Of a DNA stretch of 64,000 nt, positions 26,248-36,804 are shown in pieces. The stretch covers positions 1-64,000 of the forward strand of contig NZ_VSIY01000009.1 in the NCBI RefSeq assembly GCF_008086115.1, given 5' to 3'. The stretch's first letter is position 1; each line of letters opens with the position of its first letter. The notes under the pieces were generated by a model, which saw only the letters and a program-made list of their open reading frames with translations, had not been told where the DNA came from and made no database searches. A program made the position numbers and the translations under genes. This stretch comes from Maritimibacter fusiformis. Its GTDB lineage: Bacteria > Pseudomonadota > Alphaproteobacteria > Rhodobacterales > Rhodobacteraceae.

Positions 26248-27540
26248 TCAGACCTTCTCGATGCGGATGGCGACCGGCTCGGCCACCACCACGCCGGTGG
26301 CGCGCAAGCCTTCGCGGGCGGTTTCGATCTGCGACTTGGCGCAGCGGTGGGTCACGACGATGACCGGCGCGGTGACGGCGTCGTGGCTGTATTGGCGCAT
26401 CCGGTCGATGGATATTCCGGCCTCGCCCAGGACCGTGGCGACCTTGGCCAGCACGCCGGGCTTGTCCTGCAATTCCAGGCGCAGGTAGTAGGGCGCGGGC
26501 ACGGTGGCGCGCGCCGGTTTGGCCGGGGCAAGGCGATGCGCGGGGGTGCCGAAGGTCGGGATGGCGATGCCGCGCGCGATGTCGGACACGTCGCCCATCA
26601 CCGCGCTGGCGGTCGGCCCCTCGCCCGCGCCCGCGCCGCGCAGCACGATCTGGCCGACGCTGTCGCCCTCGATCACCACCATGTTGGTGCCGCCCTCGAG
26701 CTGGCCCAGCGGCGAGGTGGCGGGCACGAGGCAGGGGCTCATGCGCTGTTCCAGCCCGCGACCCGTCATCTGCGCCACGCCCAGGAGCTTGATGCGATAG
26801 CCCATGTCGGCGGCCTGCTCGATGTCGCGGATCGAGATATGCTCGATCCCCTCAAGCTCGACACCGTCGAAATTCACCTGGGTCCCGAAGGCGATCGAGG
26901 CCAGCAGCGCCAGCTTGTGCCCGGCGTCGATGCCGCCCACGTCAAGTTGCGGGTCGGCTTCGAGATAGCCCAGCTTGTCGGCCTCGTCGAACACGGTCTC
27001 GTAAGGCAGATCGGCGTCATACATGCGCGTCAGGATGTAGTTGCAGGTGCCGTTCATCACCCCCATGACGCGGGTGATCTCGTTGGCCGCAAGCCCCTCG
27101 GTCAGGGCCTTGATCACCGGGATGCCGCCGGCCACGGCGGCCTCGAAGCGCAGCATCACGCCGGCCTTCTCGGCGGCCAGGGCCAGGTCCTGCCCGTGAT
27201 GCGCCAGAAGCGCCTTGTTGGCGGTCACCACATGCTTGCCGGCGGCGATGGCGGCCTCGACCGCGGCCTTGGCCGGGCCGTCCGAGCCGCCCATCAGCTC
27301 GACGAACACGTCGACATCGTCGCGCTTGGCCATCGCCACCGGGTCGTCTTCCCAGTCGTAATGCCCGATCTCGACGCCGCGATCCTTGTCGCGGCTGCGC
27401 GCCGAAACGGCGCTGATCGCCACCTGTCGCCCGGTGCGCGCCTCGATCATCGCCGCGTGGCGGCGCACGATCTTGACGACCCCGACGCCGACGGTCCCGA
27501 GACCCGCGATGCCGAGGCGGAGGGGATCGTTGTGGGACAT
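26248..27540 (-). CDS. hom: Homoserine dehydrogenase
   Basis: Reduces aspartate semialdehyde to homoserine on the path to threonine and methionine. 430 residues. The nucleotide motif is GIAGLGTVGVGVV (10-22), catalytic blocks include NGTCNYILTRM and YLEADPQLDVGGIDAGHKLALL, and a C-terminal ACT domain (about 350-430, LRLELQDKPGVLAKVATVLGEAG) implies feedback control by threonine. GGAGCG precedes the ATG at 27540. An inverted repeat 20-45 bases upstream may be an operator. Followed by the ABC-F gene. Confidence 0.95.
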   Translation of the reverse strand: MSHNDPLRLGIAGLGTVGVGVVKIVRRHAAMIEARTGRQVAISAVSARSRDKDRGVEIGHYDWEDDPVAMAKRDDVDVFVELMGGSDGPAKAAVEAAIAAGKHVVTANKALLAHHGQDLALAAEKAGVMLRFEAAVAGGIPVIKALTEGLAANEITRVMGVMNGTCNYILTRMYDADLPYETVFDEADKLGYLEADPQLDVGGIDAGHKLALLASIAFGTQVNFDGVELEGIEHISIRDIEQAADMGYRIKLLGVAQMTGRGLEQRMSPCLVPATSPLGQLEGGTNMVVIEGDSVGQIVLRGAGAGEGPTASAVMGDVSDIARGIAIPTFGTPAHRLAPAKPARATVPAPYYLRLELQDKPGVLAKVATVLGEAGISIDRMRQYSHDAVTAPVIVVTHRCAKSQIETAREGLRATGVVVAEPVAIRIEKV

Positions 27541-27560
27541 GGACGCGCTCCGTTCATCGT

Positions 27561-27584
27561 GGTTTCGCACCTGTTAGCGAAACC
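27561..27584. promoter_or_regulatory. Inverted repeat upstream of hom
   Basis: GGTTTCGC-N8-GCGAAACC is perfect over 8 bp per arm and lies 20 bases before the hom start codon. It could be an operator or an RNA hairpin in the hom leader. No regulator is identified; the neighbouring LysR gene is divergent and a possible candidate. No threonine- or methionine-rich leader peptide was seen. Confidence 0.4.
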
Positions 27585-27703
27585 CCGGCGCGGGTGCAAT
27601 GTGGGGCATCGGCCGCTGTCGTGTCACTGCGTGACGATTTGACGCGCAATCGGTGCCGTGGTGGGTTAGGGTGCGATCAGGGTAACGACGAGACCAAGCG
27701 ACG

Positions 27704-28579
27704 ATGTCGACCAACTGGGACGATCTCAAGTATCTGCTTGCGGTTGCGCGGCAGGGCACCCTGCTGGCGGCGGCGGAGCGGCTGGGCAGCAACGCCTCGA
27801 CCGTGTCGCGGCGCATCCAGCGGCTCGAGGCCGACGCGGGCGTGCCGCTGCTGGCGCGGCAGGGCGACCGCTGGGAGCCGACCGGCGAGGCGCGGGCGCT
27901 GCTCGACATCGCGCGCAAGCTGGAACTGGAGATGACCGGGGCCGAGCGCGACCTGGCGCGGCGCAGCGAACGTCCGACCGGACGAGTCGTGCTCAACAGC
28001 TTTCCGCTGGCGCATGTGATGGCCTTCGCGCCCAATGTCGGCACGTTCTGCGAGATGTTTCCCGAACTCGACCTCGAACTTGAATATTCCCCGCGCCCGC
28101 TGAGCCTGGCCAAGGGCGAGGCCGACGTGTCGGTCCGCGAATACGAGCCGACCGAGGGCAAGCTGGTGAAAAGCCGCATCGCCACGGTGCGGGTCGGGCC
28201 GTTTCAACTGGCCGATGCGCCGCCGACGATGCGCTGGGTCGGGTTGACGCGCGCCTTCGAGACCAGCATTCCGATGGCACGCGCGCGCGACGTGTTCCAG
28301 GGGGCGCCATCGGTGCGCTGCCCCTCGACCACGACGGTGGCGGCGGCGATGATGTCCTCGGGCAAGCCCGGCGTGTTGCCCTCTTGCGTCGCCCGGTTGC
28401 ATCCGGACCTGCGACCGATCGACTCGCTGGGTGAGCTCAGCGAGCATCCGATCTGGCTGGTCTATCACGAAAGCCGGCGCAGCGACCCCAAAATCGTCAG
28501 CGCAATCAACTGGCTGCGCGATATCTTCCCGACACCCAGCCGCTGCCTCTGCGGCCATTGCCCCGCGCTCGACGCCTGA
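27704..28579 (+). CDS. LysR-family transcriptional regulator
   Basis: 291 residues. The N-terminal winged helix-turn-helix (about 5-65) contains DDLKYLLAVARQGTLLAAAERLGSNASTVSRRIQRLEADAG, the LysR signature. A linker helix and a substrate-binding domain follow; the C-terminus is Cys-rich (CLCGHCPALDA). It is divergent from hom with 163 bases between, a typical arrangement for control of the neighbour, but no target is shown. Effector unknown. Confidence 0.85.
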   Translation: MSTNWDDLKYLLAVARQGTLLAAAERLGSNASTVSRRIQRLEADAGVPLLARQGDRWEPTGEARALLDIARKLELEMTGAERDLARRSERPTGRVVLNSFPLAHVMAFAPNVGTFCEMFPELDLELEYSPRPLSLAKGEADVSVREYEPTEGKLVKSRIATVRVGPFQLADAPPTMRWVGLTRAFETSIPMARARDVFQGAPSVRCPSTTTVAAAMMSSGKPGVLPSCVARLHPDLRPIDSLGELSEHPIWLVYHESRRSDPKIVSAINWLRDIFPTPSRCLCGHCPALDA

Positions 28580-28688
28580 TTTTGCGAAAACGCAAAGCCG
28601 GGTCCACACTCGTAAGGGTTGTGCGCACCTCAACCAGATGTTTGACTGATCACAAGAGCGGGGGGCACCGCCAAGTGAGGAGGCAGAC

Positions 28689-29084
28689 ATGGAGCATGTT
28701 GTATCGCAGGCCGGCGCCACGGCGCGGCTGGGGTTGGGGACGTTTTCCGTCCTGATCGCGCTCGCGGGGCTGGCGCCGGGGATTCTGCCCGCCGAATACG
28801 CGCATCTTTCACCGAACCTGGAAACCTCGCAGGTCTGGACCGTGCAGGGGTATTTTGCCAGCAACGTAATCCTGCTGCTGTCCGGCATCAAGCTGATGTT
28901 CGGCTATTGCACCAAATGCGCCACCGCGCTGGCGCTGACGCTTCTGGCCTTCAACATCTATCTGATCGGCACCGGCTTTGCCGCACCGCTGTGGGCCTTC
29001 CTTGTGACCGGCGCCTTCTGCGCGGCGATTCTGGCCTATATCTACGTGCCGAAACTGCGCTGGGATTTCCGTCAGCCGATCTGA
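28689..29084 (+). CDS. Small integral membrane protein, unknown
   Basis: 131 residues with about four hydrophobic segments (17-36, 55-72, 77-94, 97-117) and short loops. A conserved-looking CTKC motif (about 75-78) sits in the loop between the second and third helices and could bind a metal or form a disulphide. GAGGAGG lies six bases before the ATG, so translation should be strong. A small hairpin TTTGCG-AAAA-CGCAAA (28581-28596) is upstream. The family is not recognised. Confidence 0.65.
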   Translation: MEHVVSQAGATARLGLGTFSVLIALAGLAPGILPAEYAHLSPNLETSQVWTVQGYFASNVILLLSGIKLMFGYCTKCATALALTLLAFNIYLIGTGFAAPLWAFLVTGAFCAAILAYIYVPKLRWDFRQPI

Positions 29085-29106
29085 GGCGGCATGATGCCCC
29101 TATGAT

Positions 29107-29122
29107 CTGAACGTCTGTTCAG
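29107..29122. promoter_or_regulatory. Palindromic operator candidate before the TetR gene
   Basis: CTGAAC-GTCT-GTTCAG has perfect 6-bp arms and ends 12 bases before the TetR start. TGAAC-N4-GTTCA palindromes are common operators of TetR-family repressors, so autoregulation is likely. Confidence 0.6.
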
Positions 29123-29134
29123 TTAATCAGGGGC

Positions 29135-30548
<1,414 letters not shown>

Positions 30549-30552
30549 CGCA

Positions 30553-30644
30553 GAAATCGGTAAATCTGAATCACTTAACGCTGCCTGAAATCAAAGATTT
30601 CAACGCGTTAAGTGATACATTCCGTTGCAGACCAAACCGATTTC
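30553..30644. repeat. Three-tier nested inverted repeat after the ferredoxin gene
   Basis: Outer arms GAAATCGGT (30553-30561) and ACCGATTTC (30636-30644). Middle arms ATCACTTAACGC (30570-30581) and GCGTTAAGTGAT (30605-30616). Inner arms GAAATC (30587-30592) and GATTTC (30596-30601) around AAA. All are perfect, and the stretch is AT-rich in a GC-rich genome. It could serve as terminator or be a small palindromic mobile element. No other copy was found in the window. Confidence 0.6.
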
Positions 30645-30651
30645 GCTCTTG

Positions 30652-30909
30652 TCAGGCGCCGCCCGGCCTGCCCAGATCCCTGACCCAGCGAACCAGGTAG
30701 CGCACCGGCCAGCGCAGCACGCTCATCCCCGCCGCCAGCACGACAAGGCCGATCAGCGGCCCCGACTGCCATGTCACCCATCCGACGATCGGGATGCCGA
30801 CGGCGATCAGCCCCCAGGCCGCCGGCCAGTGCTGTCGGCGCGACGGAAACATCGCGATGAGGTTGGCGGTCAGCGCCCAGACGCAGGCGGCAATGAGCGA
30901 GGCCGTCAT
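30652..30909 (-). CDS. DUF2484 family protein, second copy
   Basis: 85 residues, starting MTASLIAACVWALTANLIAMFPSR. Three hydrophobic segments and a basic tail (VRYLVRWVRDLG). It is a paralogue of the gene just upstream: both open with MT-SLIAACxWAL, and both end in a WPVRYL/RPLGYL-type basic stretch. The start overlaps the upstream stop (ATGA). DUF2484 genes accompany murC in Rhodobacteraceae, so a role in envelope assembly is plausible but unproven. Confidence 0.75.
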   Translation of the reverse strand: MTASLIAACVWALTANLIAMFPSRRQHWPAAWGLIAVGIPIVGWVTWQSGPLIGLVVLAAGMSVLRWPVRYLVRWVRDLGRPGGA

Positions 30910-31160
30910 CGCGGCAACTCCGGCTTCTGCCCGCGCGCGCGCGCGATCAGGTAGCCCAGCGGGCGGCGCATCATCGACAGGAATGCCGCCAGCGCCAGCC
31001 CGGTCCAGACCCAGCCGTTTTCGGCCCCGATCCAGATCATCAGCGGGATCGCGGTGAGCAGCAGGAGCGAGCCGGGGATCATCTGGTAGCGCATCGGCAG
31101 AAACGCGGTGACGGTTCCGCCAAGCGCCCAGAGACAGGCGGCAATGAGGGATGGGGTCAT
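30906..31160 (-). CDS. DUF2484 family protein, first copy
   Basis: 84 residues, starting MTPSLIAACLWALGGTVTAFLPMR. About three hydrophobic segments (1-20, 25-42, 47-65) and a basic C-terminus (YLIARARGQKPELPR). It lies 171 bases after murC and is translationally coupled to its paralogue. Tandem duplication is the simplest origin. Function unknown. Confidence 0.75.
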   Translation of the reverse strand: MTPSLIAACLWALGGTVTAFLPMRYQMIPGSLLLLTAIPLMIWIGAENGWVWTGLALAAFLSMMRRPLGYLIARARGQKPELPR

Positions 31161-31207
31161 GGGCTGGTCTCCGCATGGGTGTCCGGACATGCCCGCGTAT
31201 CGCTGCT

Positions 31208-31285
31208 CCGGGCAGCCCCCGTCCGCGGGTGGGGGTGAAGCCCCCGCGCGTGGGGGCGGACGGGGGCTGCCCGGCGGTGCCGGGC
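31208..31285. repeat. Long hairpin element between murC and the DUF2484 genes
   Basis: Arms of 19 bases, perfectly complementary, CCGGGCAGCCCCCGTCCGC (31208-31226) and its partner (31256-31274), enclose a second GGGGG/CCCCC hairpin. The end of the right arm can instead pair with the next bases (GCCCGGC-GGT-GCCGGGC, 31269-31285), so two structures compete. It may be a terminator or an mRNA 3'-end stabiliser for murC. Confidence 0.6.
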
Positions 31286-31331
31286 ATGGCTATCGCTTCG
31301 TTTCGCACGTGGCAGGGAATGGCCCATCGCC

Positions 31332-32732
31332 CTACCCCTCCAGCCGCTTCTGCAACCCCCGCGCCCAGGTCGAGATTGTCCCCGCCCCGAGGCAGACGAC
31401 GATGTCACCGGGTTTGGCCTCGGCGCGGACCAGGGTTTCGAGGTCGGCCTCGCTGTCGATGGCCAGCGCGTGGCGGTGGCCGTGGTCGGTGAGGGCGGCG
31501 ACCAGGTCGTCGCGGCTGGCGCCTTCTATCGGGTCTTCTCCGGCGGCGAACACGTCCGAGATGCCGATCACGTCGGCGTCGTTGAAGCAGGTGCAGAAAT
31601 CGTCGAACAGCGAATGCAGGCGCGAGTAGCGGTGCGGCTGGTGCACCGCGATCACCCGGCCCGTGCTGGCCTGGCGGGCGGCTTTCAACACGGCGGCGAT
31701 CTCGACCGGGTGGTGGCCGTAGTCGTCGATGATCGGCGCGCCGTTCCATGTTCCCACGCGGGTAAAGCGGCGGTTGACGCCGCCGAAGGCCGCCAGCGCG
31801 GTGCGGATCTCATCCGCGGTCATGCCAAGGTGGCGCGCCACCGCGACCGCCCCCAGCGCGTTGGAGACGTTGTGATCGCCGGGCATCGGCAGGGTGCAGC
31901 CCTCGATCCGCGTGCCCTCGGCGTGCAGTTCTATGTCGAACTTCGCGCGCCCGTCCTCGTAGCGCAGGTTGACCGCGCGCACGTCGGCCTGGGCGTTGAA
32001 GCCGAAGGTGACGACGCGCCGGTCCGTCAGCTTGCCGACCAGCGCCTGCACCTCGGGGTGATCGGTGCAGAGCACCGCGAGGCCGTAGAACGGGATATTC
32101 GAGACGAAATCGAGAAAGCCCTGGTGGAGCGCTTCGACCGAGCCCCAATGCTCCATATGCTCGGGGTCGATGTTGGTGACGATGGCGATGGTGGCGGGCA
32201 GGCGGTTGAAGGTGCCGTCGCTCTCGTCGGCCTCGACCACCATCCACTCGCCCGCGCCCATGCGCGCGTTCGAGCCATAGGCGTGGATCACGCCGCCGTT
32301 GATCACCGTGGGGTCGATGCCGCCGGCGACCAAGAGTTCGGCCACCAGCGTCGTCGTCGTGGTCTTGCCGTGGGTGCCGGCGACCGCGATGTTGGACTTG
32401 AGCCGCATCAGCTCGGCCAGCATCTCGGCCCGGCGCACCACCGGCAGGCCGCGGGCGCGGGCGGTGTCGAGCTCGGGGTTGCCGGGCTTGATGGCCGAGG
32501 AAATTACCACCACCTCGGCGCCGTCGAGGTTGTCGGCCTTCTGGCCGATGAAGATGCGCGCGCCCAGCCCGGCCAGACGATCCGTGATGGTGGATTTCTT
32601 GAGGTCGGAGCCCTGCACCTCGTAGCCGTGGTTGATCAGCACCTCGGCGATGCCCGACATGCCGATGCCGCCGATCCCGACAAAGTGGATCGGCCCCATC
32701 TGGCTGGGAAGTTTGGTTGCCGTCGCGGTCAT
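31332..32732 (-). CDS. murC: UDP-N-acetylmuramate--L-alanine ligase
   Basis: Adds L-Ala to UDP-MurNAc in the cytoplasm. 466 residues. It shows the UDP-binding [16 protein letters not shown] (17-32), the ATP loop [10 protein letters not shown] (118-127), the central EADESDGTF and the C-terminal [11 protein letters not shown]. The ATG at 32732 is chosen as the first Met with a normal Mur N-terminus. It follows murG by 23 bases. Standard length and motifs. Confidence 0.96.
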   Translation of the reverse strand: MTATATKLPSQMGPIHFVGIGGIGMSGIAEVLINHGYEVQGSDLKKSTITDRLAGLGARIFIGQKADNLDGAEVVVISSAIKPGNPELDTARARGLPVVRRAEMLAELMRLKSNIAVAGTHGKTTTTTLVAELLVAGGIDPTVINGGVIHAYGSNARMGAGEWMVVEADESDGTFNRLPATIAIVTNIDPEHMEHWGSVEALHQGFLDFVSNIPFYGLAVLCTDHPEVQALVGKLTDRRVVTFGFNAQADVRAVNLRYEDGRAKFDIELHAEGTRIEGCTLPMPGDHNVSNALGAVAVARHLGMTADEIRTALAAFGGVNRRFTRVGTWNGAPIIDDYGHHPVEIAAVLKAARQASTGRVIAVHQPHRYSRLHSLFDDFCTCFNDADVIGISDVFAAGEDPIEGASRDDLVAALTDHGHRHALAIDSEADLETLVRAEAKPGDIVVCLGAGTISTWARGLQKRLEG

Positions 32733-32755
32733 GCGTCGCCCTTTTTTCAGTCTGG

Positions 32756-33868
32756 CTATGCGGTCCGGCCCCTGGCTGCAAGCTCTTCGACCAGCGCCAC
32801 CAGCGCGTCGGTGGCGTCGGGCTTGCCCAGGCTCAGGGCGGCCCTGGCCATTTGCTCGGCCCCGGCGGGATTGTCCAGCACCGCGGCAATCTGTTCGGTC
32901 AGGGTGGCAGCATCCAGCCGCGATTGCGGGATCAGGATGGCGGCCCCGGCCTCGACCAGCCCGCGGGCATTGGCGCTCTGGTGGTCGCCGGTGGCGTGGG
33001 GATAGGGGATCAGGATCGCGGGCCGCCCGATCACCGTCAGGTCGGCCACGGTCGAGGCCCCGGCGCGCGCGATCACCAGTTGCGCCTCGCTGATGCGCTT
33101 GGGCACGTCGTGAAAGAACGGCTGAACCTCGGCGCGGATGCCGTGGTGGTGGTAGTAGTCCTGCACCCGGTCGCCGTCGGCGTCGCGGGCCTGGTGGCTG
33201 ACCGAGATGTGCTGCAAAAGGTGCTCGGGCAGCGCCGCGATGGCCTGCGGCACCACGTCCGACAGCACCTGCGCGCCCTGGCTGCCGCCGATCACCAGGA
33301 TCTGCATCGGGTAGTCGCCGGGCGGGATATAGCCCGCCCCGGCGCGGTCGAGGATGGCGCCGCGCACCGGGTTGCCGGTGTGAACGGGATGCGCGCCCTC
33401 GGGGATCGGCGCCGTGGGCCATGTGCCGCAGGCGAGCCGGTCGACCCGGCGGGCAAAGAAGGTGTTGACCCGGCCCAGCACGCCGTTCTGTTCGTGGATC
33501 ATCCGGGGCAGTCGCATCAGCCGCGCCGCCGCCAGCGCCGGGATGGTGGGATAGCCGCCAAAGCCCACCACCACCGCCGGGCGGTCGCGCCGCATCCGGC
33601 GGATGGCGCCGATCACGCCGGTGGCGATGCGCAGAGGCACCAGCGCGCGCGCAAGGATGCCGCCGCGCGAAAAGCTGGCCGACGAGACCTGTTCGACCTT
33701 GACCACATGCGGGAAGCCGCCGGTGTAGCGCGCGCCGCGCGCGTCGGTCGAGAGCTTCACCCGCCAGCCCCGCCGCAGCATCGCCTCGGCCAGCGCCTGG
33801 GCCGGGAACATATGCCCGCCGGTGCCTCCGGCGGCGATCACGATCAGGGGGGCGCGCGGCTCGGTCAT
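32756..33868 (-). CDS. murG: Undecaprenyl-PP-MurNAc-pentapeptide GlcNAc transferase
   Basis: Converts lipid I to lipid II at the inner face of the membrane. 370 residues, GT28 fold: [20 protein letters not shown] (9-28), [25 protein letters not shown] and the C-terminal [31 protein letters not shown] (UDP-GlcNAc site). The start overlaps the ftsW stop as ATGA. Confidence 0.96.
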   Translation of the reverse strand: MTEPRAPLIVIAAGGTGGHMFPAQALAEAMLRRGWRVKLSTDARGARYTGGFPHVVKVEQVSSASFSRGGILARALVPLRIATGVIGAIRRMRRDRPAVVVGFGGYPTIPALAAARLMRLPRMIHEQNGVLGRVNTFFARRVDRLACGTWPTAPIPEGAHPVHTGNPVRGAILDRAGAGYIPPGDYPMQILVIGGSQGAQVLSDVVPQAIAALPEHLLQHISVSHQARDADGDRVQDYYHHHGIRAEVQPFFHDVPKRISEAQLVIARAGASTVADLTVIGRPAILIPYPHATGDHQSANARGLVEAGAAILIPQSRLDAATLTEQIAAVLDNPAGAEQMARAALSLGKPDATDALVALVEELAARGRTA

Positions 33869-35034
33869 CGGCGCCGTCCGGTGGACAGGATGTCGCCGAT
33901 CCGCCCCTGCGGGCGGGTGCGGGTGAAGGCAAGCAGCATCCCCGCCGCCAGCCCGGTGGCGATCAGCGACGAGCCGCCGTAGCTGACGAACGGCAGGGTC
34001 ATGCCCTTGGCGGGCAACAGCCGCACCGCCACCCCCATGTTGATCAGCGCCTGCACCCCCAGCATCGCCGCCAGCCCGGTGCCGGCAAGGCGGATGAAGG
34101 TGTCACGCTCGGCCAGAAGCCGCATGAAGCTGCGCACCACGACGATGGCATAAAGCGCGATGATCACCAGCACCAGGATCAGCCCGTATTCCTCGGCGGC
34201 GACCGCGATGATGAAATCGGTGTGGGCATCGGGCAGCGACCATTTCACCTGCCCCTCGCCGACCCCGACGCCGAAGAACCCGCCCTCGCGGATGGCGTTG
34301 GTGGCATAGCCAAGCTGGGTGGTGGGTTCGACCTCGGGGGTCAGGAAACCGTCGATGCGGCGGGCGAAATGCTCGGAGTTTTCATAGGCGATCATGCCGC
34401 CCAGCACCACCACACCGGCGATGCCCATGATCAGGATATAGGGCGCACCGGCCAGGAAATACATCACCCCCCAGCCGAACAGGACCAGCGCCGCCTGCCC
34501 GAAATCGGGCTGCATCGCCAGGAACGCCACGATCACCAGGGTCAGCGCCAGCGACATCGACTTGCCCGGCGGGCCGCCGATTTCCTGGCTCGCGGCCATC
34601 AGCCAGGCCACGGTGATGACGAACACGGGTTTGAGGAACTCGGACGGTTGCAGCGACGCGAAGCCCAGCGAATACCAGCGCACCGCGCCCTTGCCGAAGT
34701 CGGTGCCAAGCGCGGGCAGCATGGCCAGCGCGGCGAAGGCGAGGAAAAACCCGATCACCGCCAGACGGCGCACCATCTGCGGCGACATCATGGTGGTGGC
34801 GAACATCACGGTGAAGGCGATCACGCCGAACACCACCTGGCGTTCGACATAGTGAAACGGCGCCAGCCCGTTGCGCTCGGCCAGCGGCGGCGAGGCGGCC
34901 AGCCCCAGCAACAGCCCGATCGCGAACAACAGAAGGATCGCCGAGATCGACCACTTGTCGATCGTGCGCCACCAGCGCGGCAGAATCGGATCGCCGTCCT
35001 GCCGCGGTGCCGCGCCATATACCATCTCGGTCAT
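33865..35034 (-). CDS. ftsW: Peptidoglycan glycosyltransferase FtsW (SEDS)
   Basis: 389 residues with about ten transmembrane helices. SEDS signatures are [35 protein letters not shown] and [16 protein letters not shown] near the C-terminus. Polymerises septal glycan together with FtsI. It is the first gene of the displaced ftsW-murG-murC block, starting 66 bases after recN. In the usual cluster murD precedes it; here recN does. Confidence 0.95.
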   Translation of the reverse strand: MTEMVYGAAPRQDGDPILPRWWRTIDKWSISAILLLFAIGLLLGLAASPPLAERNGLAPFHYVERQVVFGVIAFTVMFATTMMSPQMVRRLAVIGFFLAFAALAMLPALGTDFGKGAVRWYSLGFASLQPSEFLKPVFVITVAWLMAASQEIGGPPGKSMSLALTLVIVAFLAMQPDFGQAALVLFGWGVMYFLAGAPYILIMGIAGVVVLGGMIAYENSEHFARRIDGFLTPEVEPTTQLGYATNAIREGGFFGVGVGEGQVKWSLPDAHTDFIIAVAAEEYGLILVLVIIALYAIVVVRSFMRLLAERDTFIRLAGTGLAAMLGVQALINMGVAVRLLPAKGMTLPFVSYGGSSLIATGLAAGMLLAFTRTRPQGRIGDILSTGRRR

Positions 35035-35100
35035 GAGAAACGCCCGATTACTGCCTCTGCCCTGCCCGGTTTTCCGGGTCTGGGGCGAGTCTAGCGAAAA

Positions 35101-36789
35101 TCACCCCGTCGCGCCAGAGCTTGTTGCCGCCCGGGGCGCGCCCAGCAGCGCCCGGGCGGCGGCGCGCGCGGCGTCGGTCACGGTCTCGCCCGCGAGCATC
35201 CGCGCCACCTCGTCGATCCGGGCGGCGGCGTCCAGCGGGGTGACGCGGGTGCGGGTCTGGCCGCCGCTGACGGCCTTTTCCACCCGCCAGTGATGCGCGC
35301 CACGGGCCGCGACCTGCGGCGAATGGGTCACCACCAGCACCTGCCCGCCCTCGCCCGCCAGCGTCATCAGCCGGTGCCCGACCGCGTCCGCGGTGGCGCC
35401 GCCGACGCCGCGGTCGATCTCGTCGAAGATCATCGTCAGCCCAGTGGCGTCGCGGGTCAGGCAGACCTTGAGCGCCAGCAGAAAGCGGCTGAGTTCGCCG
35501 CCCGAGGCGATCTTGTTGAGCGGGCCGGACGGCGCGCCGGGGTTGGTGGCGACGGTGAAGGTGACCGCATCGACGCCTTCGGGGCCGGGGGCTGTGGGGG
35601 CGATTTCCGTTGCGAACACAGCACGTTCCATCTTGAGCGGGGCCAGTTCCGTGCCCATCGCGGCATCGAGCGCCTGCGCCGCGCGGGCACGGGCGGCGCT
35701 GAGGCGGGCGGCGGCGGCGTCATAGTCGGCCCGGGCCGCGTCGCGGGCCGATGTCAGCGCCGCGATGTCGCCAGCGCCCTTGTCGAGGGCCGCCAGCTTC
35801 GCCGCGATCCCGGCGGCGAAATCGCCCAGATCGTCCGGCGCGACGCCGTGCTTGCGGGCGGCGGCGCGGATGGCGAACAGGCGTTCCTCGACCCGCTCCA
35901 ACTCGCCGGGGTCGAAGGCGAGTGTCTCGAGCGCGGTCTCGACGCCCTGGGTGGCCTCGCCAAGTTCGGCCAGCGCGCGCGTCACGGCCTCGATCGGGGC
36001 GTCGAGCGTGTCGCCCGCCTTGTCGGCCACCGCTTCGAGCCAGCGCAGGGCGTCGCCCATCCGCCCCTCGGCCCCCTCGCCCGGACCAAGCGCCTGGGCG
36101 GCTTTCTGCACATCCTCGCCGATCCGCTGCCCGGCCTGCATCTGGCGGCGGCGGGTGTCGAGGTCGGCATCCTCGCCGGGTTCGGGGGCGAGCTTTTCCA
36201 GCTCGTCCCAGGCGTGGCGCAGAAAGTCTTCCTCGTCGCGGGCGGCGGCCAGGCGGGCCTCGGCCTCGGTCAGCGCCTTGTCGGCCTCGGCCAGTGCGCG
36301 CCAGGCGGTGCGGGTGGCGGCGCGGTCGGGGCCGAGATCGCCGAAACTGTCGAGAAGGTCGCGGTGAACGCGCGGATTCAGAAGGCCGCGGTCGTCCTGC
36401 TGGCCGTGCAGTTCCACCAGCGTGTCGGACAGCGCGCGCAGCACGTCGCCGGAGGCGCGGCGGTCGTTGACCCAGGCGGTCTTGCGCCCGTCGGTGCGGT
36501 TGGTGCGTCGCAGGATCAGCTCGTCGCCCGCCGGGATGCCGGCCTCGTCCAGCACCGCGCGGGCCGGGTGATCGGCCTCGAGGTCGAACACCGCCACCAC
36601 CTCGCCCTCGTCGGCTCCGGCGCGCACAAGGTCGGCGCGCCCGCGCCAGCCCAGCACGAAGCCCAGCGAATCGAGCAGGATGGACTTGCCCGCCCCGGTC
36701 TCGCCGGTCAGCACGTTCAGACCCGGCCGGAACTCCAGTTCCAGCCGGTCAATGATAAGCACGTCCCGGATGTCGAGATGTCTAAGCAT
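35101..36789 (-). CDS. recN: DNA repair protein RecN
   Basis: SMC-like ATPase for double-strand-break repair. 562 residues. N-terminal Walker A LTGETGAGKSILL (27-39), long coiled coils (about 160-360), and the C-terminal signature IASGGELSRFLLALK with Walker B TMIFDEIDRGVGG. It follows bamD by 15 bases, so it is probably co-transcribed. No LexA-type box was seen directly upstream. Confidence 0.94.
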   Translation of the reverse strand: MLRHLDIRDVLIIDRLELEFRPGLNVLTGETGAGKSILLDSLGFVLGWRGRADLVRAGADEGEVVAVFDLEADHPARAVLDEAGIPAGDELILRRTNRTDGRKTAWVNDRRASGDVLRALSDTLVELHGQQDDRGLLNPRVHRDLLDSFGDLGPDRAATRTAWRALAEADKALTEAEARLAAARDEEDFLRHAWDELEKLAPEPGEDADLDTRRRQMQAGQRIGEDVQKAAQALGPGEGAEGRMGDALRWLEAVADKAGDTLDAPIEAVTRALAELGEATQGVETALETLAFDPGELERVEERLFAIRAAARKHGVAPDDLGDFAAGIAAKLAALDKGAGDIAALTSARDAARADYDAAAARLSAARARAAQALDAAMGTELAPLKMERAVFATEIAPTAPGPEGVDAVTFTVATNPGAPSGPLNKIASGGELSRFLLALKVCLTRDATGLTMIFDEIDRGVGGATADAVGHRLMTLAGEGGQVLVVTHSPQVAARGAHHWRVEKAVSGGQTRTRVTPLDAAARIDEVARMLAGETVTDAARAAARALLGAPRAATSSGATG

Positions 36790-36804
36790 GGGGCCAAAAG
36801 CCGC

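Noticed and set aside
30573..30613. attC-like core sites ACTTAAC and GTTAAGT, fitting RYYYAAC and GTTRRRY
   Set aside because: The spacing (41 bases) is shorter than known attC sites, the arms are perfectly paired without the usual extrahelical bases, and the flanking gene is a core ferredoxin with no integrase nearby.
32733..33932. Upstream extension of the murC frame through murG, suggesting a giant fusion
   Set aside because: The extension is Arg/Pro/Gly-rich shadow sequence; murG in its own frame has all GT28 motifs and murC has a normal N-terminus at 32732.
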